Assembly (NCBI RefSeq): GCF_002954765.1
Contig: NZ_MTPW01000001.1
Span: forward strand, 1,253,501-1,317,500
Direction of reading: 5' to 3'
Length of the DNA: 64,000 nt
From: Nonlabens arenilitoris
GTDB lineage: Bacteria > Bacteroidota > Bacteroidia > Flavobacteriales > Flavobacteriaceae
In this document: positions 56,272 to 63,880 of the stretch, piece after piece
How the letters are laid out: each line of letters starts with the position of its first letter
Numbering within the stretch: position 1 is the first letter of the stretch
Program-made: the position numbers and the translations under genes
The notes under the pieces: generated by a model
What the model was told of the DNA's origin: nothing
Database searches by the model: none
Seen by the model: only the letters and a program-made list of their open reading frames with translations

Positions 56272-56604
56272 ATGGGGACTACTAAAACTGAAATATTTAC
56301 AGCACAACAAAATCAAATGGCTCAAATGGCCAAAGCACTAGGTCATCCAGCCCGTATAGCTATTGTGCAATACCTATTAAAACAAGACACTTGTATATGT
56401 GGTGATCTAGTTCTAGAAATAGGACTAGCTCAACCTACAATATCACAACACTTAAAAGCACTTAAAAATGCAGGATTAATTAAAGGAAATATAGAAGGTA
56501 CCAGTACATGCTACTGTCTAGACTATGAAAAATGGGATGTAATGAAAAGTTTACTTTCTCCTTTATTAAATCTAGAGACCGATAACAAAACTGATTGTTG
56601 CTAA
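56272..56604 (+). CDS. arsR: ArsR/SmtB-family metalloregulatory repressor
   Basis: 110 residues from ATG 56272 (ATG 56266 would add two residues but lies inside the operator). Winged helix: MAKALGHPARIAIVQYLLKQ, then LAQPTISQHLKALKNAGLIK as the recognition helix. The metal site DTCICGDLV (Cys pair in helix alpha-3) is the arsenite-sensing type, and there are extra Cys in TSTCYC and the C-terminal DCC. It should dissociate from the ars operators on As(III)/Sb(III) binding. First gene of the ars operon. Confidence 0.93.
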   Translation: MGTTKTEIFTAQQNQMAQMAKALGHPARIAIVQYLLKQDTCICGDLVLEIGLAQPTISQHLKALKNAGLIKGNIEGTSTCYCLDYEKWDVMKSLLSPLLNLETDNKTDCC

Positions 56605-56622
56605 AAAAATTTGACTTTATTA

Positions 56623-56638
56623 ATCGTAATATTACAAT
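56623..56638. promoter_or_regulatory. Putative ArsR operator 2
   Basis: ATCGTAATATTACAAT, differing from operator 1 at two positions. It is centred on a TAATATTA minus-7-like box before the DUF6428 gene, with TTGACTTTAT just upstream. Confidence 0.6.
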
Positions 56639-56650
56639 AAAAGAAACGCT

Positions 56651-57112
56651 ATGAAATTATCCACATTTAAAGATCAGCTTTCAAAATTAGATCAGATCGC
56701 TTTTCAACTGCCAGACGGTAGTCTGGTTCCATCTCACTTTCACGTGACTGAAGTAGGTAAAGTTGTTAAACACTTTATAGACTGCGGTGGTACAGAACGA
56801 TTAGAAACTGTCGTAAATTTTCAATTATGGGAAGCAAATGATTATGACCACAGGTTACATCCAGAAAAACTACAACATATCATCGAGTTGTCAGAATCAC
56901 GATTAGGTCTACCTGATGTGGATATAGAGGTTGAATATCAATCTGATACTATAGGTAAATACGGTATCGACTTTAATGGATCCAACTTTATTCTTACGTC
57001 AAAATTAACTGATTGTCTAGCCAAAGATAAATGTGGAATACCTCAAGAGAAATTAAAGACCATTCCTGTAGAAAATCAGAACACTTGCGCTCCTGGATCA
57101 GGTTGTTGTTAA
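56651..57112 (+). CDS. DUF6428 family protein in ars operon
   Basis: 153 residues, cytoplasmic. Residues 1-110 (STFKDQLSKLDQIAFQLPDG, LVPSHFHVTEVGKV, DCGGTERLETVVNFQLWEAN) match a small family that in Bacteroidota sits in arsenic operons; the name DUF6428 is from memory. The C-terminus is Cys-rich (DCLAKDKCGIP ... NTCAPGSGCC) and could bind As(III) or metal (inference). Function unknown. Confidence 0.85.
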   Translation: MKLSTFKDQLSKLDQIAFQLPDGSLVPSHFHVTEVGKVVKHFIDCGGTERLETVVNFQLWEANDYDHRLHPEKLQHIIELSESRLGLPDVDIEVEYQSDTIGKYGIDFNGSNFILTSKLTDCLAKDKCGIPQEKLKTIPVENQNTCAPGSGCC

Positions 57113-57128
57113 CTTTAAATTTAAAATT

Positions 57129-57740
57129 ATGTATCCTACCTTAGAACAAACCATTAAAAACCTAGAGATTAATGAAATTACGCTTTCGCGAAAGCGTGTC
57201 CTAGACCAGCTTAAAGACTATATTCAAAGTCAGGTGGACCATAATAAAACTGTGAATCTCAACTTTATTTGTACACATAATTCAAGACGTAGTCACCTAT
57301 CACAATCATGGGCACAGGCTATAGGAAGTTTTTATGGCATTAATAATTTACAATGTTATTCTGGTGGTACAGAAGCTACAGCGTTATTTCCAGAAGTTAC
57401 TGAAGCTTTAAAAGATGCAGGTTTTCAAATTGAAAAACTATCACAAGATGAAAATCCTATTTATAGCATCAGATATAATGAGACCGATCATCCTATTATA
57501 GGATTTTCAAAGAAATTCAATGCAACATTTAATGTACAGCAGCAATTTGCAGCCATTATGACCTGCTCGAGTGCAGATCAAGGTTGTCCATTAATATTAG
57601 GCGCTTCAGCTAGAATACCTATAACTTATGAAGATCCTAAAATCGCTGATGGTACTGACCGACAAGCAGCTGCTTATATAGAACGCAGTCTACAAATCGC
57701 TAGTGAATTAAAATACGTCTTTTCAGAAATTAAGTTATGA
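57129..57740 (+). CDS. ArsC-like arsenate reductase / low-molecular-weight phosphatase family protein
   Basis: 203 residues. P-loop-like nucleophile [17 protein letters not shown] (about Cys50) in the LMW-PTP fold, with additional Cys in [11 protein letters not shown] and an Asp-containing [16 protein letters not shown] loop. Bacteroidota ars operons use this branch of thioredoxin- or mycothiol-independent ArsC. Reduces As(V) to As(III) for export by Acr3 (family inference). Palindrome copy 11 is read TLSRKR at residues 18-23, in the N-terminal helix. Its stop overlaps acr3 by four bases. Confidence 0.88.
   Translation: MYPTLEQTIKNLEINEITLSRKRVLDQLKDYIQSQVDHNKTVNLNFICTHNSRRSHLSQSWAQAIGSFYGINNLQCYSGGTEATALFPEVTEALKDAGFQIEKLSQDENPIYSIRYNETDHPIIGFSKKFNATFNVQQQFAAIMTCSSADQGCPLILGASARIPITYEDPKIADGTDRQAAAYIERSLQIASELKYVFSEIKL
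57181..57196. repeat. 16-bp palindrome, copy 11 (intragenic)
   Basis: Exact copy near the 5' end of the arsC-like gene, read LSRKR. Confidence 0.95.
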
Positions 57741-58768
57741 GCACTAAAAAACTAAGCTTTCTCAATCAATACTTAACCCTATGGATATTTCTAGCCATGG
57801 CAATAGGTGTAGGATTAGGATATTTTATACCTAGCATAGCTACTTCTATTAATAACATGAGTAGTGGAACGACTAATATTCCCATTGCAATAGGTCTTAT
57901 TTTAATGATGTATCCACCGTTAGCAAAAGCAGACTATAAACTCTTACCTGTCGTATTTAAAAACACTAAGATTTTAAGTATCTCACTATTATTGAATTGG
58001 ATAATAGGTCCCGTATTGATGTTTGCACTTGCATTAATATTTCTTCAGAATCATCCAGAATATATGGTGGGACTTATTTTAATAGGTCTAGCACGCTGTA
58101 TAGCCATGGTACTAGTGTGGAATGATCTAGCAGATGGTTCTCCTGAATATGGAGCCGGATTAGTGGCTCTAAACAGCGTTTTTCAAGTTTTTGCATACTC
58201 ATTCTATGCGTGGTTGTTTATTACGGTGTTGCCGCCTTATTTTGGCTTTGACGGTGCAATTGTAGATATATCAATTGCGACCATTGCAGAAAGTGTTGCT
58301 ATCTATCTGGGAATTCCATTTTTAATGGGAATTTTAAGTCGTTATTTTCTTGTAAAAGCTCGTGGTAAAGAATGGTATGAAAACGTATTTATTCCGGCTA
58401 TTTCACCTATTACTTTAGTGGCTTTATTGCTTACTATTATTTTAATGTTCTCTTTAAAAGGTGAGTTAATTGTTGAAATACCGTTTGATGTGTTATTGAT
58501 TGCGGTTCCTTTAATGATTTATTTCATAGTCATGTTCTTGATAGGATTTTTTATCAGTAAATATCGTGGTGCGTCCTACAGTGAAAACGCAGCTATTGCT
58601 TTTACTGCAGCTGGAAATAATTTTGAACTTGCGATTGCAGTTGCCATTGCGGTTTTTGGACTTAATTCTGGTCAGGCATTTACAGGTGTGATCGGACCAC
58701 TGGTAGAAGTTCCCGCTTTGATTTTATTGGTGCGTGTGGCATTTTGGTTGAAGAAGAAGTATTATTAG
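57737..58768 (+). CDS. acr3: Arsenite efflux permease Acr3
   Basis: 343 residues with ten membrane segments. The family Cys is in [18 protein letters not shown], and [20 protein letters not shown] and [15 protein letters not shown] are ACR3 signatures. Exports As(III) (and possibly Sb(III)) using the proton motive force. Start ATG overlaps the ArsC-like stop (ATGA). Last gene of the ars operon. Confidence 0.95.
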   Translation: MSTKKLSFLNQYLTLWIFLAMAIGVGLGYFIPSIATSINNMSSGTTNIPIAIGLILMMYPPLAKADYKLLPVVFKNTKILSISLLLNWIIGPVLMFALALIFLQNHPEYMVGLILIGLARCIAMVLVWNDLADGSPEYGAGLVALNSVFQVFAYSFYAWLFITVLPPYFGFDGAIVDISIATIAESVAIYLGIPFLMGILSRYFLVKARGKEWYENVFIPAISPITLVALLLTIILMFSLKGELIVEIPFDVLLIAVPLMIYFIVMFLIGFFISKYRGASYSENAAIAFTAAGNNFELAIAVAIAVFGLNSGQAFTGVIGPLVEVPALILLVRVAFWLKKKYY

Positions 58769-58796
58769 ATGGATCACCATCATAATAATTGTTTTA

Positions 58797-58834
58797 ATTT
58801 CTCGAGTGTAGGGTTAACTCTACACTTGAGAAAT
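58797..58834. other. 38-bp imperfect inverted repeat after the ars operon
   Basis: The arms ATTTCTCGAGTGTAGGGTT and AACTCTACACTTGAGAAAT pair with two mismatches. No T run follows, so it is not a standard terminator; it could be an RNA-stabilising or regulator-binding site. Confidence 0.6.
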
Positions 58835-58894
58835 AATAAATTATAAACCATAACAACGATATTTGCAGCACCTAAAACATTTAGGAAAAGTATC

Positions 58895-59851
58895 ATGACA
58901 CTAGTTTCAAAAGACATCTTAAAAGCTGCCGAAATTCTTAAAAGAGAAGATCTCGTCGCAATCCCTACAGAGACTGTTTATGGTCTTGCTGGTAATATTT
59001 ATAGTGATACGGCGATTAAAAAAATCTTTGAGTTAAAAAAACGCCCGTTTTTTAATCCGCTGATTGTGCATATTCATAGCATGGAGCAAGTAATGGAACT
59101 GGCAGTAGATTTTCCTGAGAAGGCACAGCAGTTAGCACAAGCTTTTTGGCCAGGATCTTTAACACTTATTTTACTTAAAAAGAATGATGTTCCAGACCTC
59201 ATCACTGCCGGAAAAGATACTGTTGGGATTAGAATGCCGCAGCATGAATTAACCCTAGAATTGTTAAGAAACTTAGATTTCCCAGTGGCGGCACCTAGTG
59301 CAAATCCGTTTACACACATAAGCCCTACTAGAGCACAACACGTTAAAAATTATTTTGATGGTTCTCTAGAAATGGTATTAGATGGTGGTGATTGCGAGAA
59401 TGGAATCGAGTCCACCATCATAGGTTTTGAAAATGATAAAGCCATTGTTTACAGACTAGGCTCCATATCATTAGAAGATATCACTTCCATCATAGGACCT
59501 GTCACTGTAAAAAATAATAAAGAGCAAGCACCTAATGCACCAGGAATGCTCGAGAAGCATTATGCACCACGTACGGCAACTTATCTAGTAGATGACATAA
59601 GTGATTTTATCGACCAACATGCTGGTAAAAAAATAGGACTCCTACTCCACTCTACAGATCATCCAGATTATGCCGTAGCGCAAGTAAATTATTTATCTAA
59701 AACCGGTCATTTAAAAGAGGCTGCATCTAGATTATATAAAGCAATGCACGAGCTAGATCAACTAGATCTAGACATGATTGTAGCACAACGATTACCAGAT
59801 CACGATCTAGGAAAATCCATTAATGATCGCTTAAAAAGAGCTACTAAATAG
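58895..59851 (+). CDS. tsaC: L-threonylcarbamoyladenylate synthase (Sua5/YrdC type)
   Basis: 318 residues. Makes threonylcarbamoyl-AMP for t6A37 on ANN-decoding tRNAs. N-terminal YrdC domain (AIPTETVYGLAGN, KKRPFFNPLIVH, FWPGSLTLIL, GIRMPQH, PVAAPSANPFTHISPTRAQHV, ESTIIGF, YRLGSI) and a C-terminal Sua5 extension (NAPGMLEKHYAPRTATYLVD) found in longer members. Single gene. Confidence 0.95.
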   Translation: MTLVSKDILKAAEILKREDLVAIPTETVYGLAGNIYSDTAIKKIFELKKRPFFNPLIVHIHSMEQVMELAVDFPEKAQQLAQAFWPGSLTLILLKKNDVPDLITAGKDTVGIRMPQHELTLELLRNLDFPVAAPSANPFTHISPTRAQHVKNYFDGSLEMVLDGGDCENGIESTIIGFENDKAIVYRLGSISLEDITSIIGPVTVKNNKEQAPNAPGMLEKHYAPRTATYLVDDISDFIDQHAGKKIGLLLHSTDHPDYAVAQVNYLSKTGHLKEAASRLYKAMHELDQLDLDMIVAQRLPDHDLGKSINDRLKRATK

Positions 59852-59866
59852 TTCTGATTGCTTTAG

Positions 59867-59874
59867 TATCTTTG
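59867..59874 (+). promoter_or_regulatory. minus-7 box four bases before the DUF6660 gene
   Basis: TATCTTTG, then TCTT, then GTG 59879. Predicted leaderless with a GTG start. Confidence 0.6.
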
Positions 59875-59878
59875 TCTT

Positions 59879-60196
59879 GTGAAAGTTATATTATTCATCT
59901 TCTCGATATATTTTCTAGGACTCAACATCATGCCTTGTAATGATGGTAATATTGAGCAGCATGATGAGGTAGAACAAACTGTAGATATCGACGACCATGA
60001 TAATCACGATCATGAAGATGAATGCTCACCATTTTGCCAGTGCAATTGCTGCTCTATTCATGTGATCTCTTTTGAATTTGAGCCACTAGAGTTTACTATA
60101 CTACCGGCAATTAATTCACAAATTTCTTTTTATATCAGTCCTGTTTATGACGGGTTTGATGGCTCTATCTTGCAGCCACCACAATTAAATAGCTAG
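59879..60196 (+). CDS. DUF6660 family small secreted metal-binding-type protein
   Basis: 105 residues, GTG start. N-terminal signal peptide, then an acidic His-rich stretch (DIDDHDNHDHEDE) and the family signature CSPFCQCNCC. The Cys/His density suggests binding of Cu, Zn or another transition metal in the periplasm (inference). DUF6660 proteins typically precede TonB receptors, as here (52-base gap), so the pair probably takes up or senses a metal or metal complex. The start choice rests on the promoter spacing and the position of the signal peptide. Confidence 0.85.
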   Translation: MKVILFIFSIYFLGLNIMPCNDGNIEQHDEVEQTVDIDDHDNHDHEDECSPFCQCNCCSIHVISFEFEPLEFTILPAINSQISFYISPVYDGFDGSILQPPQLNS

Positions 60197-60248
60197 AAAC
60201 TTCAAGAGCATTGTGCTCATTTTATTTTAGTCTATTTAAACATTTTAC

Positions 60249-62225
60249 ATGAAAAAAATCATTTTATGCAGCATGTTGTTGCTGTGTTACGCTTTCGCGA
60301 AAGCGCAATCCAAAACAACCTATGATATCAACATCACTGTGGTATCTGAAGAAAATAACGAACCATTACTAGGTGCAAACGCTTCCATCCAAAATCTCCA
60401 AAAGGGTACGATGATGGATGTCAACGGGAAAGGAACCATTAACAACCTAGAAGCTGGAATTTATGAACTGACCATTTCTTTTATAGGATATGAAAAACAA
60501 ACCGTTACTGCTGTTATACCAGATCAACTGGATTATACATTTCAACTACACGAGGCAAAAGGTGAACTGGAAGAAATCGTCATACAGTCTACACGATCTT
60601 CTCGTAGTTTTAAACGCACGCCTACTCGAGTAGAATTTATAGGTGGAGAAGAGCTTATTGAAAAAACAGCGATGAACAGTACTAATATAGCTATGGTACT
60701 GAGAGAAAGCACCGGTATACAGATGCAACAAACTTCTCAAAGTAGTGCAAATCAATCCATACGTATACAAGGACTAGATGGTAGATACACACAGTTGTTA
60801 AAAGATGGATTTCCACTTTATGGTGGTTTTGCTGGTGGATTAAGTATCATGCAAGTACCACCACTAGATATTTCGCAATTTGAGATCATTAAAGGAAGTT
60901 CTTCAACTTTATACGGTGGTGGTGCCATTGCAGGACTAGTAAATATGCAGTCTAAAACGCCAGATGATGAGGCAGAGTTAGATTTAATGTTGGTAGGTAC
61001 ACAAGCCCTAGGAGTTACTGGAAACGTATTTTACAGCGCACGTAATGATAAATGGGGAATGACGCTTTATGGAAGCGCAAATTCTCAAAAAGAATATGAT
61101 CCAGATGGAGATGAATATTCTAATTTACCTCGAGCGCGTACCATTTCACTAAATCCTAAAGTATTTTATTATCCTAGTGATAAAACAACCTTATGGCTAG
61201 GACTTAATGGTACATTTGATGATCGTAAAGGTGGAAATCTAGATGCTATAGATGGTAATAATAATGGATATCTAGAACAAAACATATCGCGCAGGTTAAG
61301 TACTCAAGCCGTGTGGGATACTCAACTTACAGATCATTCTAGCTTCCAGTTTAAAAATAGTATTGCCTATTTTAATAGAGAATTACTGATTCCTAATATG
61401 GATTTTAAAGGTAATCAGGTCAACACATTTACTGAGGTAAATTATAAAACTAATTCTACAAAGACTGACTGGGTTTTTGGAGCTAATTTATATACATCTA
61501 GCTTTGACGAGGACGTGCAGATTAATGAACGTGATCAAAAAGATACTACGATAGGTGCTTTTGTAAATAACATTACAGATCTTAATAATAACTGGATATT
61601 AGAAACTGGTCTGCGCACAGATTTTACAACTGATTGGGGTGCTTTTGTGTTACCTAGAGCTTCCTTATTATATAAAAGTGATGGAAGATTTACGAGTCGT
61701 TTAGGTGGTGGTCTAGGTTATAAAATACCAGATCTATTTACAGAAGATGCTGAAAGATTGAATTTTCAAAATGTAATGGCTATTGATAAAAATAATCTTG
61801 TGGCAGAGACCTCTTATGGTATGAACCTAGATTTTGATTACGGATTTGCTATAACTGATCAAATTAATTTCTCGATTAATCAATTATTTTATTTAACAGC
61901 CATAGATAATGGATTGTTACTCAATAGCAGTGCCACTAGTCCAGGAATGTTTGAATACTCAAATGCAACAGATTTTACCTTCAGTCGTGGTGCAGAGACT
62001 AATATTAAATTCTCTTATAAAGATTTTAAGTGGTTCTTAAACTATGCACTTATAGACACTCAACTTAATTATCTAGATGGTAATCCTCAAAAACCACTGA
62101 CTGCAAAACATAATGCTGGTAGTGTTATTATGTATGAAAATGAGAAATGGCGCATAGGTTATGAAACCTATTATACTGGTAGACAACTATTATTTGATGG
62201 CTCAGATTCTCAAGATTTTTATTGA
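60249..62225 (+). pseudogene. TonB-dependent receptor, main part of a frameshifted gene
   Basis: 658 residues. Signal peptide MKKIILCSMLLLCYAFAKAQ, whose AFAKA is encoded by palindrome copy 12. A carboxypeptidase-regulatory domain follows (EENNEPLLGANASIQNLQKG ... SFIGYEKQ), then a plug (SANQSIRIQGLDGRYTQLLKD, GSSSTLYGGGAIAGLVNMQS) and a barrel. Reading ends at YYTGRQLLFDGSDSQDFY and TGA 62223-62225, before the last strands. The missing C-terminus is in the next frame at 62222-62458. Restoring one base (for example TG to TGG at 62223-62224) fuses both into a 736-residue receptor. Likely partner of the DUF6660 protein, for a metal complex. Confidence 0.82.
60290..60305. repeat. 16-bp palindrome, copy 12 (intragenic, in signal peptide)
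   Basis: Exact copy, read in the third phase as A-F-A-K-A, which forms the signal-peptidase AxA site before Gln20. Confidence 0.95.
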
Positions 62226-62458
62226 TGGGTTTACTAGTAATGAAAAACTTTGACTGGGGAAATCTCTATATGAATTTTGAAAATCTCACAGATAGAAGAC
62301 AGAGTCGCTTCTCTCCTACTGTCACTACAGATATTACTGGAGTACCAACATTTAATGAAATTTATGCGCCTACAGATGGTTTTATCTTAAGTGCAGGAAT
62401 CATATGGAAACCATTTGGTAATAAAAGTCATCACGGTCATGGACATCATGATGATTAA
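62222..62458 (+). pseudogene. C-terminal part of the frameshifted TonB-dependent receptor
   Basis: 78 codons from TTG 62222. MGLLVMKNFDWGNLYMNFEN, LTDRRQSRFSPTVTTD, EIYAPTDGFILSAGIIWKP and a His-rich end (KSHHGHGHHDD) are the standard last strands and terminus of this receptor subfamily. It cannot be a separate barrel protein. The upstream TGA and an ATG overlap here (TGATG), so some re-initiation is possible but would release a useless fragment. Confidence 0.8.
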
Positions 62459-62476
62459 GTGAATTTTACTTTTATT

Positions 62477-62521
62477 AAAAGCTCCACATTATGAAGGTAC
62501 CTCTCATAATATGGAGCTTTT
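62477..62521. terminator. Hairpin terminator between TonB receptor and DUF2892 genes
   Basis: AAAAGCTCCA pairs with TGGAGCTTTT. The inner parts TTATGA/TCATAA also pair. T run on both readings. Confidence 0.85.
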
Positions 62522-62534
62522 TTATGTCTATTAT

Positions 62535-62741
62535 TTACTTTTTTACTGGACAACTATTAATCCCTAAAACTGCATATAATGGACAAAAATTCATAAAACT
62601 AGTGGCTAATAATACACCACCTACAATTAATAAAATAATTCCTAGTGTACCAGTTATTACATTAGTAAAAAATAAAATAGATACTATTACCGCAAATAAT
62701 ACTCTTACAATTCTATCGATGTTTCCTATATTCTTCTTCAT
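62535..62741 (-). CDS. DUF2892/YgaP-like inner-membrane protein
   Basis: 68 residues with two membrane helices (IVRVLFAVIVSILFFTNVIT; LGIILLIVGGVLLATSFM), and ending in FCPLYAVLGINSCPVKK with two Cys. DUF2892 members (YgaP C-terminus) often lie next to rhodanese or redox genes. It follows the Crp/Fnr regulator and its putative operator in the same direction. The overlapping plus-strand frame at 62491 is a shadow. Confidence 0.85.
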   Translation of the reverse strand: MKKNIGNIDRIVRVLFAVIVSILFFTNVITGTLGIILLIVGGVLLATSFMNFCPLYAVLGINSCPVKK

Positions 62742-62765
62742 GACTTATACTTTTTAAATGAGATA

Positions 62766-62773
62766 CAATAGTA
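62766..62773 (-). promoter_or_regulatory. Weak minus-7 box for the DUF2892 gene
   Basis: On the minus strand TACTATTG (one mismatch to TAnnTTTG). The predicted transcription start near 62760 is about 42 bases from the centre of the palindrome at 62796-62809. Confidence 0.45.
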
Positions 62774-62795
62774 GTCTAGTGTATGTTCTTAAAAA

Positions 62796-62809
62796 GTGAC
62801 TTAAGTCAC
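62796..62809. promoter_or_regulatory. Crp/Fnr-type operator palindrome
   Basis: GTGACTTAAGTCAC is a perfect 14-bp palindrome, close to TGTGA-N6-TCACA-type sites. It sits immediately after the crp-like stop codon and upstream of the DUF2892 gene. Confidence 0.65.
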
Positions 62810-62811
62810 AA

Positions 62812-63435
62812 CTAAAGAATTTTAATAGTTTGATGTGATAAAATAAGTTTATTATCGTTCTCTAATTTTTTTAAAACACGACTAATCACCTCTCGAGATG
62901 TAGCCAGATCGTCTGCAAGCGCTTGATGAGAGATTTTAATTATTTGAGAATTAGTTAATGCTGCTTTATCGTGCAGTAAATTTAAAATGCGCTCGTCCAT
63001 TTTATGAAAAACCATATTCTCTATAGTGTTTAATAAATCTGCATAGCGCATCTCATATTGTGAGTTAAAAAGTAGATTTAACTCTGGATATTGCTGCAGC
63101 CATTTTTTAAGTTTGTCTGCTGGTAATAAAAGAATTTCTGTCTCTTCTAATGTCTGTGCATTGATTTCACTGGTTCCATTTTTAATACCTGCTGCAAAGG
63201 ACATCACACAGCTCTCACTTGCTTTTATATGATATAGTAATAATTCTTTATCATCATAGGTAGTAAAAACACGTAACAATCCTTTCAACACCAATGGTAT
63301 CACTTTTACATACTGTCCTTTACGTAAGATCTCTTGATGATCAGGCACAGTAATAATGTCACATTCTCGATTGATTGTTTCCACCAGTGTTTTATTAAAA
63401 AATGGAAACTGTTTATGAAGATCAGTAAAGGACAT
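62812..63435 (-). CDS. Crp/Fnr-family transcriptional regulator
   Basis: 207 residues. N-terminal cyclic-nucleotide-binding-like barrel (HQEILRKGQYVKVIPLVLKG), dimer helix, and a C-terminal winged helix SHQALADDLATSREVISRVLKKLEND (recognition helix). No Fe-S Cys cluster of classical FNR is seen. Probably a global or stress-responsive activator whose ligand is unknown. Its gene starts two bases after the GNAT stop and is followed by the operator palindrome and DUF2892 gene, a plausible target. Confidence 0.9.
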   Translation of the reverse strand: MSFTDLHKQFPFFNKTLVETINRECDIITVPDHQEILRKGQYVKVIPLVLKGLLRVFTTYDDKELLLYHIKASESCVMSFAAGIKNGTSEINAQTLEETEILLLPADKLKKWLQQYPELNLLFNSQYEMRYADLLNTIENMVFHKMDERILNLLHDKAALTNSQIIKISHQALADDLATSREVISRVLKKLENDNKLILSHQTIKIL

Positions 63436-63437
63436 AT

Positions 63438-63878
63438 TTAAAATTCTAAAGTCATCGCTTGATGAGGAATTCCGTCTTCTAGATATTTTTCACCTGTAGC
63501 TATAAAACCTAAATCTTTATAAAATCTATCTAGATAACATTGAGCAGATATTTTAATGAATGGAAATCCTTGATTTTTACAATAATCAATACTCGCATTC
63601 ATTATTTTCTGGCCGTAGGCCGCGCCACGATTTTTGGGACTTACTACTACTCTACCTATACTAGCTTGTTTAAAATAATCACCTGGTTGAAACACACGAG
63701 TATAAGCTACAAGTTTATCATTTACATATCCTACAATATGAATAGCTTTTTGATCCTTACCATCCATATCTTGATAAACACAGTCTTGTTCTACCACAAA
63801 AACTTCAGAGCGTAGTTGTAGTACTTCGTATAATTGTTGAGTATTAAAATCAGAAAAATATTTAACGATTACATCCAT
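63438..63878 (-). CDS. GNAT-family N-acetyltransferase (ElaA-like)
   Basis: 146 residues. Acetyl-CoA-binding GNAT fold with RSEVFVVEQDCVYQDMDGKD at the N-terminus, SIGRVVVSPKNRGAAYGQKIM (motif A, acetyl-CoA loop) and KISAQCYLDRFYKDLGFIATGEKYLEDGIPH (ElaA signature). Substrate unknown. Two bases separate it from the upstream gene and two from the crp-like gene, so all three form one operon. Confidence 0.92.
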   Translation of the reverse strand: MDVIVKYFSDFNTQQLYEVLQLRSEVFVVEQDCVYQDMDGKDQKAIHIVGYVNDKLVAYTRVFQPGDYFKQASIGRVVVSPKNRGAAYGQKIMNASIDYCKNQGFPFIKISAQCYLDRFYKDLGFIATGEKYLEDGIPHQAMTLEF

Positions 63879-63880
63879 TT

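Noticed and set aside
62491..62757. Plus-strand frame opposite the DUF2892 gene
   Set aside because: It is the antisense shadow of a recognisable two-helix DUF2892 protein and begins inside a terminator.
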